In this document: piece by piece, positions 35,701-47,630 of the stretch
Numbering within the stretch: position 1 is the first letter of the stretch
Layout: every line of letters begins with the position of its first letter
From: Onthophagus taurus
Lineage: Eukaryota > Arthropoda > Insecta > Coleoptera > Scarabaeidae
Direction: 5' to 3'
Assembly: GCF_036711975.1 (NCBI RefSeq)
Contig: NC_091971.1
Coordinates: forward strand, 10,609,501 to 10,673,500
Length of the DNA stretch: 64,000 nucleotides
Notes under the pieces: generated by a model
Told to the model about the DNA's origin: nothing
Databases searched by the model: none
Seen by the model: the letters and a program-made list of their open reading frames with translations, nothing else
Made by a program: the position numbers and the translations under genes

Positions 35701-38400
35701 TATTGAATAAAGCATTAACGTAACTAAATAAGACAAAAGAGGTGATTATAGCCTCAGGTGATTAGATGTTGGTGTCACTTTTAATAATCTTATTCATTCC
35801 CAGCACTTATTATCCAAAAATTAACGCGCTGTGCCTAACCTACAACTATTCAGTCATAAATTACTCCTTTCATAACTTATCAAAATGGAAGGGAGATTTC
35901 ACCTGATCTTAAAGATGTTCACATGGTCCAGTCGTGTTCCTAGAATGCAAGTAGCAGATGGCAAAAACGGGTTAAGCCCTCATTCCCGGTAACCGGTCAT
36001 GTGGGGTAATAAGAACAAAGAATGTGCGTTAGCGCTCTAAATTCCTTTTTATAAAATATCAAGTTTTTGATTAAAATTCAGACAAAAAATTAGTGTAGCT
36101 GTATAACGAAATCCTAGACTAGACTTTGCAACGCGACCTGCTGGACGATTTTATATATTTATTAATGGTTTTGCTTCAACTGGTTTTGGCTAAACTTGTA
36201 GCAACCAGTTATAACTTCCCTAATAAAAATCTAATCTAAAAATCTAGGAGATCTGTATGAAAGACAGAAAATAACGGTTTGGTTCGATGTGAGCAAAGAT
36301 ATCGTAATTAGGCCGTATTTCTTTCAGAACTATAAACACTGCTATTTCGTATATGGGCTATAGACTTAATTTTCCTGCAGCTAAGGGTCACATCTTCTCT
36401 AGATACTTCCACTAATTCTAAACTCTTTTTCATGTTCCTGGATGCTTGCGTCATGATGCAACCCTAGTTAAAAGGAGCCCGAAGACCATCAAGGCTACAT
36501 AACATTTAGTATTTTTGCAACATAACGATATTTACCTACAAAGCAGAGAATTGGATAGATAAGATCTAATAATTAGAGGTGTGTGTTAGAACCTCATTTG
36601 ATAAATCAGGGGTATCAGAAGAAAATGAGGTTGACTCGTTAGCCATGTTACCCGTGGTTGCTCTAATTCCTTCACAATAACAATCAGAAATTATATTGTG
36701 TCAAAACGCAGTTTATATTGTTCCTATCTAACATGTCTGGCTCTAGCAAGATGAGGCGATAGGCTTATAGCCCAAGCATCAATAACACAAACCTCATTTC
36801 CAGGTTTTACATATTAATTGTGTCTACACGTCATTATTTCTTGTGAGATTATCTTAAAATACGTACAAACGAACACAAACCCCTCATATTGCAAGAATTC
36901 AGCTATTTGCATTGGGAAGAGTGTTTGAAAACATCCTAGATTGCCTCCAGAAATGTATCAATGGTAGCAGTCGTCATATGGATATTGTTTTCCCCTTAAC
37001 GTTTTAAAAACGACGTTCCTTTCTGCCCAACACTTTATGTGCTGCAGATGCAAACAGAGGCAAGAAATATTGATGGAACCAAAATGTCTACCTAACATAA
37101 AAACTTCTGCTGGAACGCTTAATACCAGGAAATGATCATGAATCTTAATAAACGCAAAAAGATGTATTTCTACGAGAAAACAAAAAAAATCTATAACAAT
37201 TATAGAAAAATGTTTCTGATCATGTTATTTGTGGGATCAGATTTCGCAACTTGTTGTGTTTTCTACTGGAGTGCTTAATGTAAAAGTGATTTCTCATCCA
37301 TTTTAAGCTTTAGAGGAACTTGAGCGTAACATCTGCACAGAATGTTGGACTAGATGATCCAAAAGTTTACATCAAAAATTAAACATGGGAAGTTTGTTAT
37401 CAGAAATGTTGTACTAAGCCAAAAAAGTAATCACTTGGTATCGTTCAAAGAGGAGAAATGAATTTGTTGTGATATCAATAGCTCGTTTAGGGATGTAGGG
37501 ATGTGGGACTTATATTCTGAGAAAAAAATCTTCAAGTTGCTTTGCATAACTGGTGCAAACATTCTCTTTTGCTCACTAATTCTATCAAAATAAAGGAATA
37601 TTATGAACATTTAAGTATACTGATTATAGTTGGAATATGATAAAATTTGATTTTTGTTGCTAGCAAAAAAGTTGTATGGGATAATTTTAAGGATCTAATT
37701 CACAAATCATCTGCTAAATGTGCATTTCCAGCATACTTCGAATTCAAGCTATAATTTGCCAAAGGTTTCTGAAAGATTAGATGGTATTGATTTGAATTAG
37801 CTGATTCTATTGAACAGTACTATATGATTTATAAATCATAGAAGGTTATAGACTAAAAGTGTAAATAAAACAAATTAATTAAAGATCAGAAATAATTTTA
37901 TTTATATGTAAATGGTTACGTTTTATAATATGTACAAAAAACGCTATATTTATATTTACACCGTAAAATCTCTTACTCAGTTTTATTTATTTTTTATTTA
38001 TACACAAGAACAATGAAAACTGCACACATTCCATAATTTACTATGACTAGTTTCTCGTGTTTTTATGTTTTTTAATGGCCCGTAATATACAATGTTACGA
38101 TTATCTGTTTATTTCTTGATTTTTCAAAAGTGTTTATTAAAATAAAAAAAAAATTAAAACGATCACAACCACACAAATAGAGAAAATAAAATGTATACGT
38201 ACAAAATAAATAATAAGTCTCGCGGGGAATGCAATATTTCGAAAAATAAAATGCTTTTCGACGTCTCTCTATCAGTTTTTTTTTTACAAAATAAAAATAA
38301 ATTTTTATTTTTAATAATTAATATAAATTAATAGCCAAATATATATATTTTTATTTTTTTCTTTTTCGGTATATACACGTATTTATAATTTTACTTTTAT
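35701..38400. other. Non-coding interval
   Basis: Extended stretch with no recognisable gene. The 35800-37400 part has less A/T bias than the flanks and the look of old mobile-element sequence, but no domain was identified. Confidence 0.4.
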
Positions 38401-39425
38401 AGAAATATTGCATATACGATTTCTTTTCTCCGTTTATTTTTTATTTACAAATCGATTTATTTTTCTTAAGATATTTTCTCTTTGCGAAACTATACAATCG
38501 ATTATTATAATTAATTTAATTTCGACGAGTGATTTTTTTTTATGAAATTACTTTAATTACAACCATTGTTGTAATTTCATAAAACAAATCTTACCACTTT
38601 TTTTTAACTTTTCATTAAGAGGTTTTATATAATATAGTTTTTGTTTAGAATAGTGATGGTTTTAAATACATTTATTTTAAATTTTTAATAAATATAATCG
38701 GTTGCTGACAAAGTTTCGTTTTTCTTTTAATGAATAAATTGTTATTTAATCCTTATAAATAACGAATGATTGTGAGTGAAAGTAGTTTAGTTGAGTGTAA
38801 TAAAAATTCTTTGCTATCTTTAGACAACCTATTATTGGATGTGAAATAATTGGCAGCCGATGAAATTCTTTTCAGCCGTTTGTTTTAAAAATAATGAACC
38901 TTTGGTGACAAGTTGAGAAAAGAATACGACAGATGTATCGTTTTCTACTCAAGATTAACGTTTCAACCCAATGATATTTATTTATTTTTAAATGCATTTT
39001 TTAAACATCACTATTCTTTATCAATGTATAGACACAGCAAGAAAAATATACTTAGCACTACTGTACAAAACTCTATTTAGTATTTATAAATTTTTTCTTT
39101 TTTTTTTTCGTAAAAATCACATATTGGAATGGATTCATTTATTGCTCAGTTTTATATAAGAACCACCCGCGCAAAACATTAAAACGACCGTTCTTAATCG
39201 TTTTGGTTAATGTTGGTGCACGTCCCTATGATGGTACTGTTCAAATCCGTTCCGAATTTCATTCTTGGTGGACCTTAACGAGTGCGCTCTGCACGTGTCC
39301 CCGGTTATGTAAGTGAAACCAGTGACGGGGAGTGTGCCACCGGGACCTTTCGGGGCCCTACCAGCACGCCGACCTTCACCACCTTCAAGACAAAACACCC
39401 CTGAGGCTGGCGTGCTAAGTTCTAG
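38401..39425 (-). other. Probable 3' UTR of the LRR receptor gene
   Basis: Lies directly after the LRR stop (39426-39428) on the minus strand. The proximal 230 bp are GC-richer, then it becomes very AT-rich with numerous AATAAA words (TTTATT on +), for example near 39137. The true cleavage site cannot be chosen from sequence. Confidence 0.4.
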
Positions 39426-40925
39426 CTACAATTCCGTCACCGGTATCGGCTTCATATGTGATTGAGTGTTCCTCATAATATACTCATCGTCAGAAAATGT
39501 TTTTTGGTATTCGTGTTCTTTTCTGCTAATCGCCGCCCTGTTCCATTTATAATCCTTTAAAGCTTCCCGTACCCTTTGTCTGTATCTGAACAAAAATAAA
39601 CATAAAAGTCCAATGATTACAGCCGCACTTATTCCTAAAGTAACCATGATCGCTTGTTGTTTAGGATCGCTAAATGAGCAACCTAAATCATCCGCACGAA
39701 GCATTTTTAACGGCTTATCTTTAAGCTGTAACGGCGACGCACATTGGATGTTGGTTAAATTCTTTTTTAGCAACAATTTATTTAACCACAAAAGCTGACA
39801 ATCGCAGTGTATCGTATTATCAGTAAGCTCCATAACTTTGAGATCATTCCAAGATAGTAACGACTCCGACACAGTCTTAATAGCGTTAGCCCTTAAAACT
39901 AAATGCCGTAAATTAGGTAATCCAACCAAAGAACCCTCCTCCAACATTTGCAACTTCCTATTGCTAGCTAAAATCAAAGTTTCCATATTTAAATTGGTTG
40001 AAAAAGCACCTTTTTCAATTTTCTCAAGTTCTTGAGCTCCAGTAATATCCAATTTTCGCAAATTACTCAATCCTTTAAAAGCGTTTGCTTCAATAGTTAT
40101 AAACTGATTCTGTCCTATCGTCAATTCTTCCAATCTAGGAAGATGAGATAGTTGTGCAGTTGGAATAACACGTAACCTATTATCTGCTAAATTTAAAGTA
40201 CGTAAACCGACGAGTCCGTGAAAAGCACTTTCACTAATATTCGGTAATCCGGCTCCGTTTAAATCTAAAACGGACAGTTTGCCTAATCCGGCAAACGCGT
40301 TACTTTTTAAATCAGTGAATTCGTTTAATCCAATATGAAGTTCAGCCAAGTTACCCATCACTGAAAACGAATGGGTTGGAACCGCACTTAAAAGGTTATC
40401 ATCTAAATACAGCACCCTTAATGAATGTAAACCGCTAAAAGCGTTTTTATCGATTTTCGAAATTCTATTTTGACCTAAATTTAATTCTTCCAAATTCGGA
40501 AGAACATAAAATAGGTCTTTTGGTAATTCATCCAGGAAATTTTCACGGAGATTTAAAACGGTCAACGATTTCAATCCGGTAAAAGTCCTATTATTCACCA
40601 CAGATAATTTATTCTTATTCAAATGCAACTCTTGTAACTTTTCTTGATCTTTGAAACTTCCCTGTGGGATACTAACGAGATGATTGTTTGACAAATCCAA
40701 GTATTGGAGATCTCGGTAAAAATGAAGAGCAGCATCCACCGTTTTTATTTTATTATTTTTCAACACCAACCGCTGTATAGCTGGATTTAGAGCAATTGGA
40801 AATACGTCCAATTTACTCTTTTCGCACTCCACGACGAAGGTGTCATCGTTGCACACGCAACCAGCTGGACATCCCAAACTTTGAGTCGACGAGACGAAAA
40901 TACCAAGAAGAAGTAGCCAAATCAT
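39426..40925 (-). CDS. Leucine-rich-repeat single-pass transmembrane receptor
   Basis: Single coding exon, 499 residues. Signal peptide about 1-17 (MIWLLLLGIFVSSTQS). LRRNT cap CPAGCVCNDDTFVVEC at about 19-34. About 12 tandem LRRs follow, with the LxxLxLxxNxL pattern (for example LQYLDLSNNHL, LEELNLGQNRI, LRVLYLDDNLL). The LRRCT cap holds the paired cysteines HCDC, QC and GC at about 373-416. The transmembrane helix is at about 424-447, followed by a 52-residue cytoplasmic tail (RQRVREALKDYKWN...). The tail has a YIM motif and ends PIPVTEL, a class I PDZ ligand (T-E-L). This is the layout of insect adhesion or guidance LRR receptors (capricious/tartan-like size class), but the orthologue was not assigned. 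An acceptor (AATTTTAG) just before 40940 shows that the 5' UTR is spliced. No frameshift or missing part. Confidence 0.93.
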   Translation of the reverse strand: MIWLLLLGIFVSSTQSLGCPAGCVCNDDTFVVECEKSKLDVFPIALNPAIQRLVLKNNKIKTVDAALHFYRDLQYLDLSNNHLVSIPQGSFKDQEKLQELHLNKNKLSVVNNRTFTGLKSLTVLNLRENFLDELPKDLFYVLPNLEELNLGQNRISKIDKNAFSGLHSLRVLYLDDNLLSAVPTHSFSVMGNLAELHIGLNEFTDLKSNAFAGLGKLSVLDLNGAGLPNISESAFHGLVGLRTLNLADNRLRVIPTAQLSHLPRLEELTIGQNQFITIEANAFKGLSNLRKLDITGAQELEKIEKGAFSTNLNMETLILASNRKLQMLEEGSLVGLPNLRHLVLRANAIKTVSESLLSWNDLKVMELTDNTIHCDCQLLWLNKLLLKKNLTNIQCASPLQLKDKPLKMLRADDLGCSFSDPKQQAIMVTLGISAAVIIGLLCLFLFRYRQRVREALKDYKWNRAAISRKEHEYQKTFSDDEYIMRNTQSHMKPIPVTEL

Positions 40926-40942
40926 CGTTGTCCAAGTCGTCT
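40926..40942 (-). other. 5' UTR splice acceptor of the LRR receptor gene
   Basis: On the minus strand a T-rich tract (…TTTTTTTTAATTTTAG) ends at 40941, 15 nt before the ATG. This implies at least one upstream non-coding exon at higher coordinates. Its donor was not located. Confidence 0.55.
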
Positions 40943-42235
40943 AAAATTAAAAAAAAACATTATTAGAATTAATTAAAATCACGCAACTTAACGGAATCCT
41001 TCATTAAAGATTTATGGATTTCGATGGTAAGCAGTTTGCTTTAGTACTTTGTACAGTTTGTGCTGCACGAAATGTTTACGATGTTGTTTGCAGACGATCT
41101 TTTACGACGTTAAAATGAAAGTTATATTTGACGGTAGGATATTTTTTTGCGCGAAAATTGAAGGGAAAATAAAATATGATGAATAATCGAATAGGTTGAT
41201 GTAATGAAACGATATTATCGTAGTAAAATTAAAGGTTGTTTTGGCTTTTGGAGTCATAAATCTCGCCTATCCAGACAAAGTTATGTCGCTATAAAGATAA
41301 GCGGTGAAACAATGTATAAAAAAGAACCTTGAAGAAACGGAATAAGTTATGTTTTATATTTACTTTTATCGTCATCAATGTGAATAAATTAGTTAAAACG
41401 TAAATTTTGGCATAATGCCAGCGTTTAAGTTAAACTTCTTAATCTTGAAGACTCATCAAATTATACAAAATGATAATCTTAAACTTTGTGATTTGAGTTA
41501 TCCTAAATTAATTCATAATGTGTTAGTCGATGTAATTTGGGTTGATCTGTTTTTCAAGAAGTCTTGGATGTTACATAGTTTAGTGTCTTAACACCGTGGC
41601 TTCGCCGTGAATACTGTCATATTGCGTATATTGTACAAGAGAATTGGCTTGAATAATATGTTTTCAATGTTCCAAAATTATCGACTTGTTTTTATCCTTG
41701 AATGACGTCCCGATTCTTAAACAGAGTTAGTGCACGTATTGCTAAAACTGTATTCCTCCTACAATAAACCACGAATATTAAAGTGAACAAAGCGACACTG
41801 TTTTCTCTTCAATGATATTTCAAATCGCCTCGTAGATCGCTAAGCTTGCCTTATCTTTTTCAGTTCATTTCCATGAACCCGATCTTTATCTTGACAGCCC
41901 CAGCAAATTTAAACGATTTCGGAAAAAATAACACGTGGCTTTTCCACCTTGTAAATAGATGTACGATCACAATGACCTGATAAATATTATGATTCTCGTG
42001 AAAAAAAAATGTGGCATGGTTTTAATTGGGTTAATTATTATATTGGAATTAGTATTTCTTATTGCTGTCTCTGTATATTGTCATTAACAGTTAATATCTT
42101 ATTACATCAGGTGGTCAATTTTATTGCCTACTTTGTTATCATGGAAGATACGATTTTTGCTGTTGCAAAAATTTATTAATGTAGAATAACTTTTTGCTAT
42201 TCCCTTGTAAGCTCGACAGAAGTTAAGCATTATCA
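40943..42235. other. Intronic or upstream sequence of the LRR gene
   Basis: AT-rich. No exon of the LRR gene or other element is recognised here. Confidence 0.4.
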
Positions 42236-42239
42236 CCTG

Positions 42240-43130
42240 TAATATTCTGCCTGCATTTAGTGTGAATCCGCATCACACTTATCTTTCAATTTTTTTTGGA
42301 GATAGTCTTTTGAATACTGGTACCTATGGCAATCTTTGACAGTCTATATCCGCCACCCTCAAAAATATGTATGAATAAGCGGCCTTTCACATCAAAATAG
42401 ATGAGGATACAAAAACAGAGAAAGTTCCTCTTGATAAAAGCATTCGGCATGGTGACACTATTTGGCCAAGTTATTCTCTTTGGCTTTGCAAAATGTATTT
42501 AAACATTGGATTATGAAAATATGGATTTGAATGTGAATAGTGTACATTTGAATCACTTAAGGTTCGCAGGTGATGTGGTACTGGTCAGTTCAGACATGGT
42601 AAAGCTGGAAAACATGTTACAAGATCTAAAAGACCACTGAAAGAAGATACGTCTAAAAGTGAACATGCATAAAACCAAAATAATGATGTTACCATTGACA
42701 ATGTCTCCTTAGAGATATATGTAAGGCAATACATATATCTTGGTCACACTATTAAAATTGGCAAAGAAAATCATACAGCCGAAATAAAGTGACGGATTCA
42801 ACTATCATGACAGCATTAGATGTCATAACTTAGTTTTATACTGATAAATAAAGAATGCTGCTAGTGGCTACATAATTAATTGAAACCATGGTCTTGATAA
42901 GTAAAACTGCAAAACAGCATAGTGTAACCCAAAGAGCGATGGAACGAGCAATGTTGGGAGTCACTGTGAGAGACAAGCTCATTCGCAAAACAATATAGGT
43001 AACATATGTTAAGAAAACACAAAAAATAGACACTAAAAATTATCTTTTGGAGACCACAAGAAACTAACTAGATGAGGTTCAGGAAGACCACGAAAGAGAT
43101 GGATTGATGATGTGAAGGGTGATCGCCATA
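42240..43130 (+). mobile_element. RTE-like reverse transcriptase fossil
   Basis: Broken + strand frames follow the RT order of RTE-type elements. About 42405-42470 resembles the RGVRQGDTISP block (here KSIRHGDTIWPSYSLW). About 42545-42600 reads VHLNHLRFAGDVVLVSSDMV, in which the catalytic FADD is mutated to FAGD. Then come NMLQDLKDH, KVNMHKTKIMM, YLGHTIKIGKENHTAEIK, VTQRAMERAMLGVTVRDK and near the end GSGRPRKRWIDDVK. Several stops and frameshifts interrupt the order. It covers the second half of the RT through the C-terminus; the 5' part is missing. Confidence 0.8.
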
Positions 43131-44095
43131 AAACGATATATTTTCGCCCAAATAAGTGTAATCTCTTACTTATTCTATCATGTAGCCGTTCATTTTTAGT
43201 TTACATCTACTCAATTCTCTAGCTATCACCATAGTTTTTGATTTGGTAATTATCTCCATGTGACTTTTTCACCACGTATTCTAACAGCCTGTAATAGCCA
43301 TTGTTTAGAGCATACTTTTAGGCAAATTATATGCAAATCAAAGTTTAATGTAAATGTTATCAAGATGTCCTTTAATGATTCCAAATGAAGATATCACGAA
43401 AATGTCTCTATAACTATGTTTCGCTATATCTCTCTAGTAAGAGATTAGCTGAGACTGAGGACCTCTAACTCTTCGTATGTCCGGAGAACACCCATAATGA
43501 GTGAACTCGGTTTACGTATGACCCCACGATAGCTGATGTAAAATAGATTTCCCATATCAATATCTAAAGATGACAAAGATATTGGAGAATTGGATCGATA
43601 AATAATCGCAATACTTTTGAATAACTTTAAATATTTATCAATAAATAACAAGCTTAATGTTCTGAGTTAGCAAATTTTTTCAATAAAAATTGTATTTGAT
43701 TTTAGCTGAATTTGTTGTCGGTGCAAATTTATTTTATACCCACAATCCGATGTTTACAAAGTACTCAATGCGTAATACAACAAAATGCTCTAAATAGCGA
43801 TAGATAGCGTGCTCGAAACTAATAAAACGTTTATTGCCGTGCGAGTAAATACAGGTGTTTGAAGATCTGTTCGGTTTTGCACAGTTGTTAATCGGAAGTG
43901 CTTATCTATCTTGTTGAGGATTCGAATAATTCTTATTTGCAATGAGATTAAGACGTAGTTTAAATTTTGCCCGCATTTTTAACAAATGCGGGTAATTATT
44001 TTCTTTTAAAGGAAAAGTTATTTTTTATCATATCAATTTTAACCCCGCATGGGAAAAAAACAAAAAAAAATCCGGAACGAAACTAAACCTTTATT
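43131..44095. other. Non-coding interval
   Basis: No gene recognised. The portion next to 43131 may be the 3' tail of the RTE-like element. Confidence 0.4.
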
Positions 44096-44097
44096 TC

Positions 44098-44442
44098 TTG
44101 TTAAAAAAGATTGGTAAGCGTGAGTTTCCCCCGACAATCGCGCTTCCGAGCTTTCGCCCCCGAAGTTCTTACCGGCCCTCAGGGGCACATTACACAGATT
44201 GCCGAAGGGCTACGCACCCCTACGGAAAGGAACCCCAGAATAGAAATTATAATGATTTTGTTCGGGGCAGTGTTGTAGTAACGACTTTGGCGCTTTCGCT
44301 AGACGCACTCGCACGCAAAATTGAAAACGGGGTCAGTGGACTGGCAGAATCCGATCTGACAGCGTCTTGTGTACTTTTCGGTGAGAGCTTATTTAGAACT
44401 CATCAAATGCAAATACACATACGAAACCCCAAACCAGACTAA
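44098..44442 (+). other. GC-rich block with a 114-codon open frame
   Basis: A frame stays open for 345 bp in a block clearly richer in G and C than its surroundings. It contains PSFRPRSSYRPSG and LALSLDALARKIENG, but no domain is recognised. A donor-like GGTAAGCGTGAG lies near 44112. It could be a regulatory or 5' UTR segment, or an unrecognised exon. Not claimed as a gene. Confidence 0.2.
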
Positions 44443-45160
44443 ACAATAATTAAACTAAAACCACAGTGAAATGTAATTTAAATAATTATTAACAGCAAAA
44501 TAAATACTGCGTTGTGTAGAGCTAAAAGCTTTTTTGTTAATAAGTAAGTAAATTTAGATCGTTTTCGATGTTTGTTGTATAATTGAACAGCCGATGTATG
44601 AAATTCCGAACACCGTGTTTACATTTTCCTTCCTCTTATAGTTTGATTTATGTTGTCGAGTCGCGGTCGGTATCGTGAGAGTACAGCTTCCGCTGCTCTA
44701 AGCATTCTTAGCAGGTTACGCCAAGTCGGAAATCAAGGACAAGACAAAGTTTCTCCTCAACTATACGAAAGCGGTAATCTATAAATAAACGCGCGGCGAA
44801 CGTAGTCGCTTCGTCCCCGATTTTATTGCTTCATTATTATGGGTATTGTGCCGATTGTCTTTCTAGGAAGCGATAGATCGTTGTCGTCGCCGTCGTCCAG
44901 AAGGCCAAGTTACGTAACGCGATAACACGATTGAACTGAGTCTTCACCGACGTGTGTCTTATATGTTAACTTCTTGAAATGCTTGAAGGGAAAGGAAAAA
45001 ATATGTTAAGTATGGCGAAAGAAAGTGGATGAAACTTTTGTATAATTGGACTAAGCGATATTTTACCGTTTTTAGAGATTTTCATGCTGTCTGGTAGATA
45101 AAGGTGTAACTTATCTTAGAAAAAATGCAGTATACCGAAAGACCTAAAATACAAAATATG
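44443..45160. other. Non-coding interval
   Basis: A GC-richer stretch at about 44640-44930 (ACGCGCGGCGAACG and neighbours) may be regulatory. Otherwise nothing recognised. Confidence 0.4.
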
Positions 45161-45167
45161 TAACTGA

Positions 45168-45231
45168 AGAACTAACACAAGACTTAGAACTAGAATCATT
45201 CGGGTATAGTTCTCGGTCTAGTGTTAGTTCT
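45168..45231. repeat. Inverted-repeat (foldback) copy of the AGAACTAACAC repeat
   Basis: The left arm AGAACTAACACAAGAC (45168-45183) is the reverse complement of GTCTAGTGTTAGTTCT (45216-45231) except for one base. A further partial copy (GAACTAGAAACATTCGGG) lies at about 45326-45345, and a related one at 3217-3260. Confidence 0.8.
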
Positions 45232-45492
45232 AGTGACAGTGGTAGGTAGTGCTAGTTAGCATAAGATATTACTATGTTGCTATATTACTATATTACTATT
45301 TTTATTGAACTAAAACTAGAACGAGAACTAGAAACATTCGGGGTTAGTAGTGACAAAAACTTTCAGTTGGCAATGTTAACTTTAATTTTTTTATTATATT
45401 CGTAATCTTCATAAAATAACCTTTAAAGTGAGTCCAAACTTGACGCATTTATCTCAAAAAAAAAAAACAAAAAGTTCGAACTTTCAACTTTT

Positions 45493-45634
45493 AATTTTGA
45501 CATATTTGTCAACTTTATAAAAAATCCTTTAAAATGAGTCCAAACTCGACATATTTGACAGATTTGAGATAAGTGTGTCATCTTTGGACTCATTTTAAAG
45601 GTTTATTAATGCAGATGACAAATATGTCAAAATT
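45493..45634. repeat. Foldback element
   Basis: The left arm consists of AATTTTGACATATTTGTCA (45493-45511) plus CCTTTAAAATGAGTCCAAA (45526-45544). The right arm, TTTGGACTCATTTTAAAGG (45583-45601) plus TGACAAATATGTCAAAATT (45616-45634), is its exact reverse complement, with 14-base unpaired spacers on both sides. The central loop is about 38 bp. Confidence 0.9.
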
Positions 45635-45899
45635 GACGTTGACATTCTTAACCGGAAGTTGACCATTTGTACTCATTTTAATCCTTTGTGTCCCAAAAAG
45701 TCAAAAATTTTGAAACTTTGTAACAGAATTAAAACGCTATCAAAATACACTCAGTAAAGGCCTTTGGAATCAATTTTAGCAAAATATGCAATCCCTCCAT
45801 TCCAGGGGATAATGGTACTTGAGAGGTACCATTGGTACCTCTTCAGTGGTACCATCAGGCATTAAAATATAATTTAGTGATGTTGCAGACCTGTAGCTA

Positions 45900-46850
45900 C
45901 AAAACGACGAAAATCTGAGAGAATATTGAGAGAAAACATATTGAGCAAAAACTAAGTGTCAAAAAAGATGCTAATTCAAAAATTCCTGAAAGCCGTATTT
46001 ATTGAAATTAAGGAATAAGACTTATTCTAAATTAAAGCTCAATGATTTCTCTTTAAAATGATGTATAATAATTGTTGGGTTGCATTGGAAAAATATTGAG
46101 AAAAAAAATGTTGAAATAAAACTTACATTTTTATATAATCTAAAAATGTCAAAAAAGATGCTAATTTAAAAATGCCTGAAACCCATATTTATTGAAATTA
46201 AGGAATGAAACTTATTTTAAATAAAAGTTTAAAGCTTTCTCTTTAAAATGATGTATAATAATGGTTGTGTTGGATCACAAAAATGTGGAGAAAAAAAATG
46301 TTGAAATTAAACTTACATTTTCGTATAACCTAAAAATGTCAAAAAAGATGCAAATTTAAAAATTCCTGAAATCCGTATTTATTAAAATTAAGGAATGAAA
46401 CTTATTCTAAATTAAAGCTCAAAGCTTTCTCTTTAAAGTGATGTATAATAATTGTTGGGTTGCATTGGAAAAATATTGAGAAAAGAAATGTTGAAACAAA
46501 ACTTACATTTTCGTATAACCTAAAAGTATCAAAAAAGATGCTAATTTAAAAATTCCTGGAAGCCGTGTTTATTGAAATTAAGGAATGAAACTTATTCTAA
46601 ATTAAAGCTCAAAGCTTTCTCTTTAAAATGATGTATAATAATTGTTGGGTTGCATTGGAAAAATATTGAGAAAGACAATGTTGAAATAAAACTTACATTT
46701 TCGTATAACCTAAAAGTGTCAAAAAAGATGCTAATTTAAAAATGCCTGAAAGCCGTGTTTATTGGAATTAAGGAATGAGACTTATTTTAAATTAAAGCTC
46801 AATGCTTTCTTTTTAAAATGATTAAAAATGATTGTTTAAATCTACCGGTA
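45900..46850. repeat. 190-bp tandem repeat, about five copies
   Basis: AAAAAAGATGC recurs at 45961, 46151, 46341, 46531 and 46721, an exact 190-bp period. Each unit contains CTGAAAGCCGT-TTTATTG, AATTAAGGAATGAAACTTAT, GATGTATAATAATTGTTGGG and ACTTACATTTTCGTATAACC. The first unit is shortened and diverged at its left end, and the last breaks off near 46835. No coding content. Confidence 0.92.
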
Positions 46851-46859
46851 CTTTAAAGT

Positions 46860-47630
46860 ACTATCGGAACACAACGGATTAAAGGATTTTTAATGAAGAT
46901 TACAAATATGTCAAAATTGAGGTTGACATTTTAAACCTGAAGTTAATTATCATATAATAGAAGTTTTATAACTGAAGTTAATTTAGTGTTAGTCACTTTT
47001 CCACACTTTCTTTTTATTTTTAACGTTTTTTTTGGTCATTTCACATTAATTAATAAAAATCGTCGATTCTTAAGCCACATGATGATTCTTGAATTTTTCC
47101 GAAGTTTAACAAACACCCTGTGACTGTGATCGTTGTCATCAGTGTTCTGTGATAAAAATGGATAGGCATCAAACAATTTTCAATAGTTTGAGCCAGTCTA
47201 TTCTGAGAAGTCTTATATTTTTAGAGAGATGAAAACGAAAATCCCGTTTTTCTCAACATTAGTATTTGTCGTTTAGTCAAGTGATGCATAACGCGGTATA
47301 ATTGAAAGTTAAAATAGCAATCCCATTTAGGATTTCTGAATCAACTCAACGTTGTTATAAAAAATTTAGAATTCCCACGAAAGCTGCATTTCCTGTTCCA
47401 CGTGCAAATATGATATATGTATGTAAATAAAGGTGTTATAAAAACGTTCAACGGGGGAATTCAAGGAAACCCGTGTGCTCTTCGAGTTCTGAGGGAACGA
47501 TTGAACCTGGTGAATTTTATAAATACATAAAAGAAAAAATCGAGATATATATATATATATTGTTTATAATATACGCAGCAGAAAACGGTCCCCGGTGTGT
47601 GGATGACAACAAAGAGGGCTTAACATATAA
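46860..47630. other. Flank of the 190-bp array
   Basis: 46885-46948 repeats the sequence TTACAAATATGTCAAAATTG...GTTGACATT...CCTGAAGTTAA also seen left of the array at 45599-45663. A short (AT)n run lies at about 47535-47551. Otherwise nothing. Confidence 0.5.
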
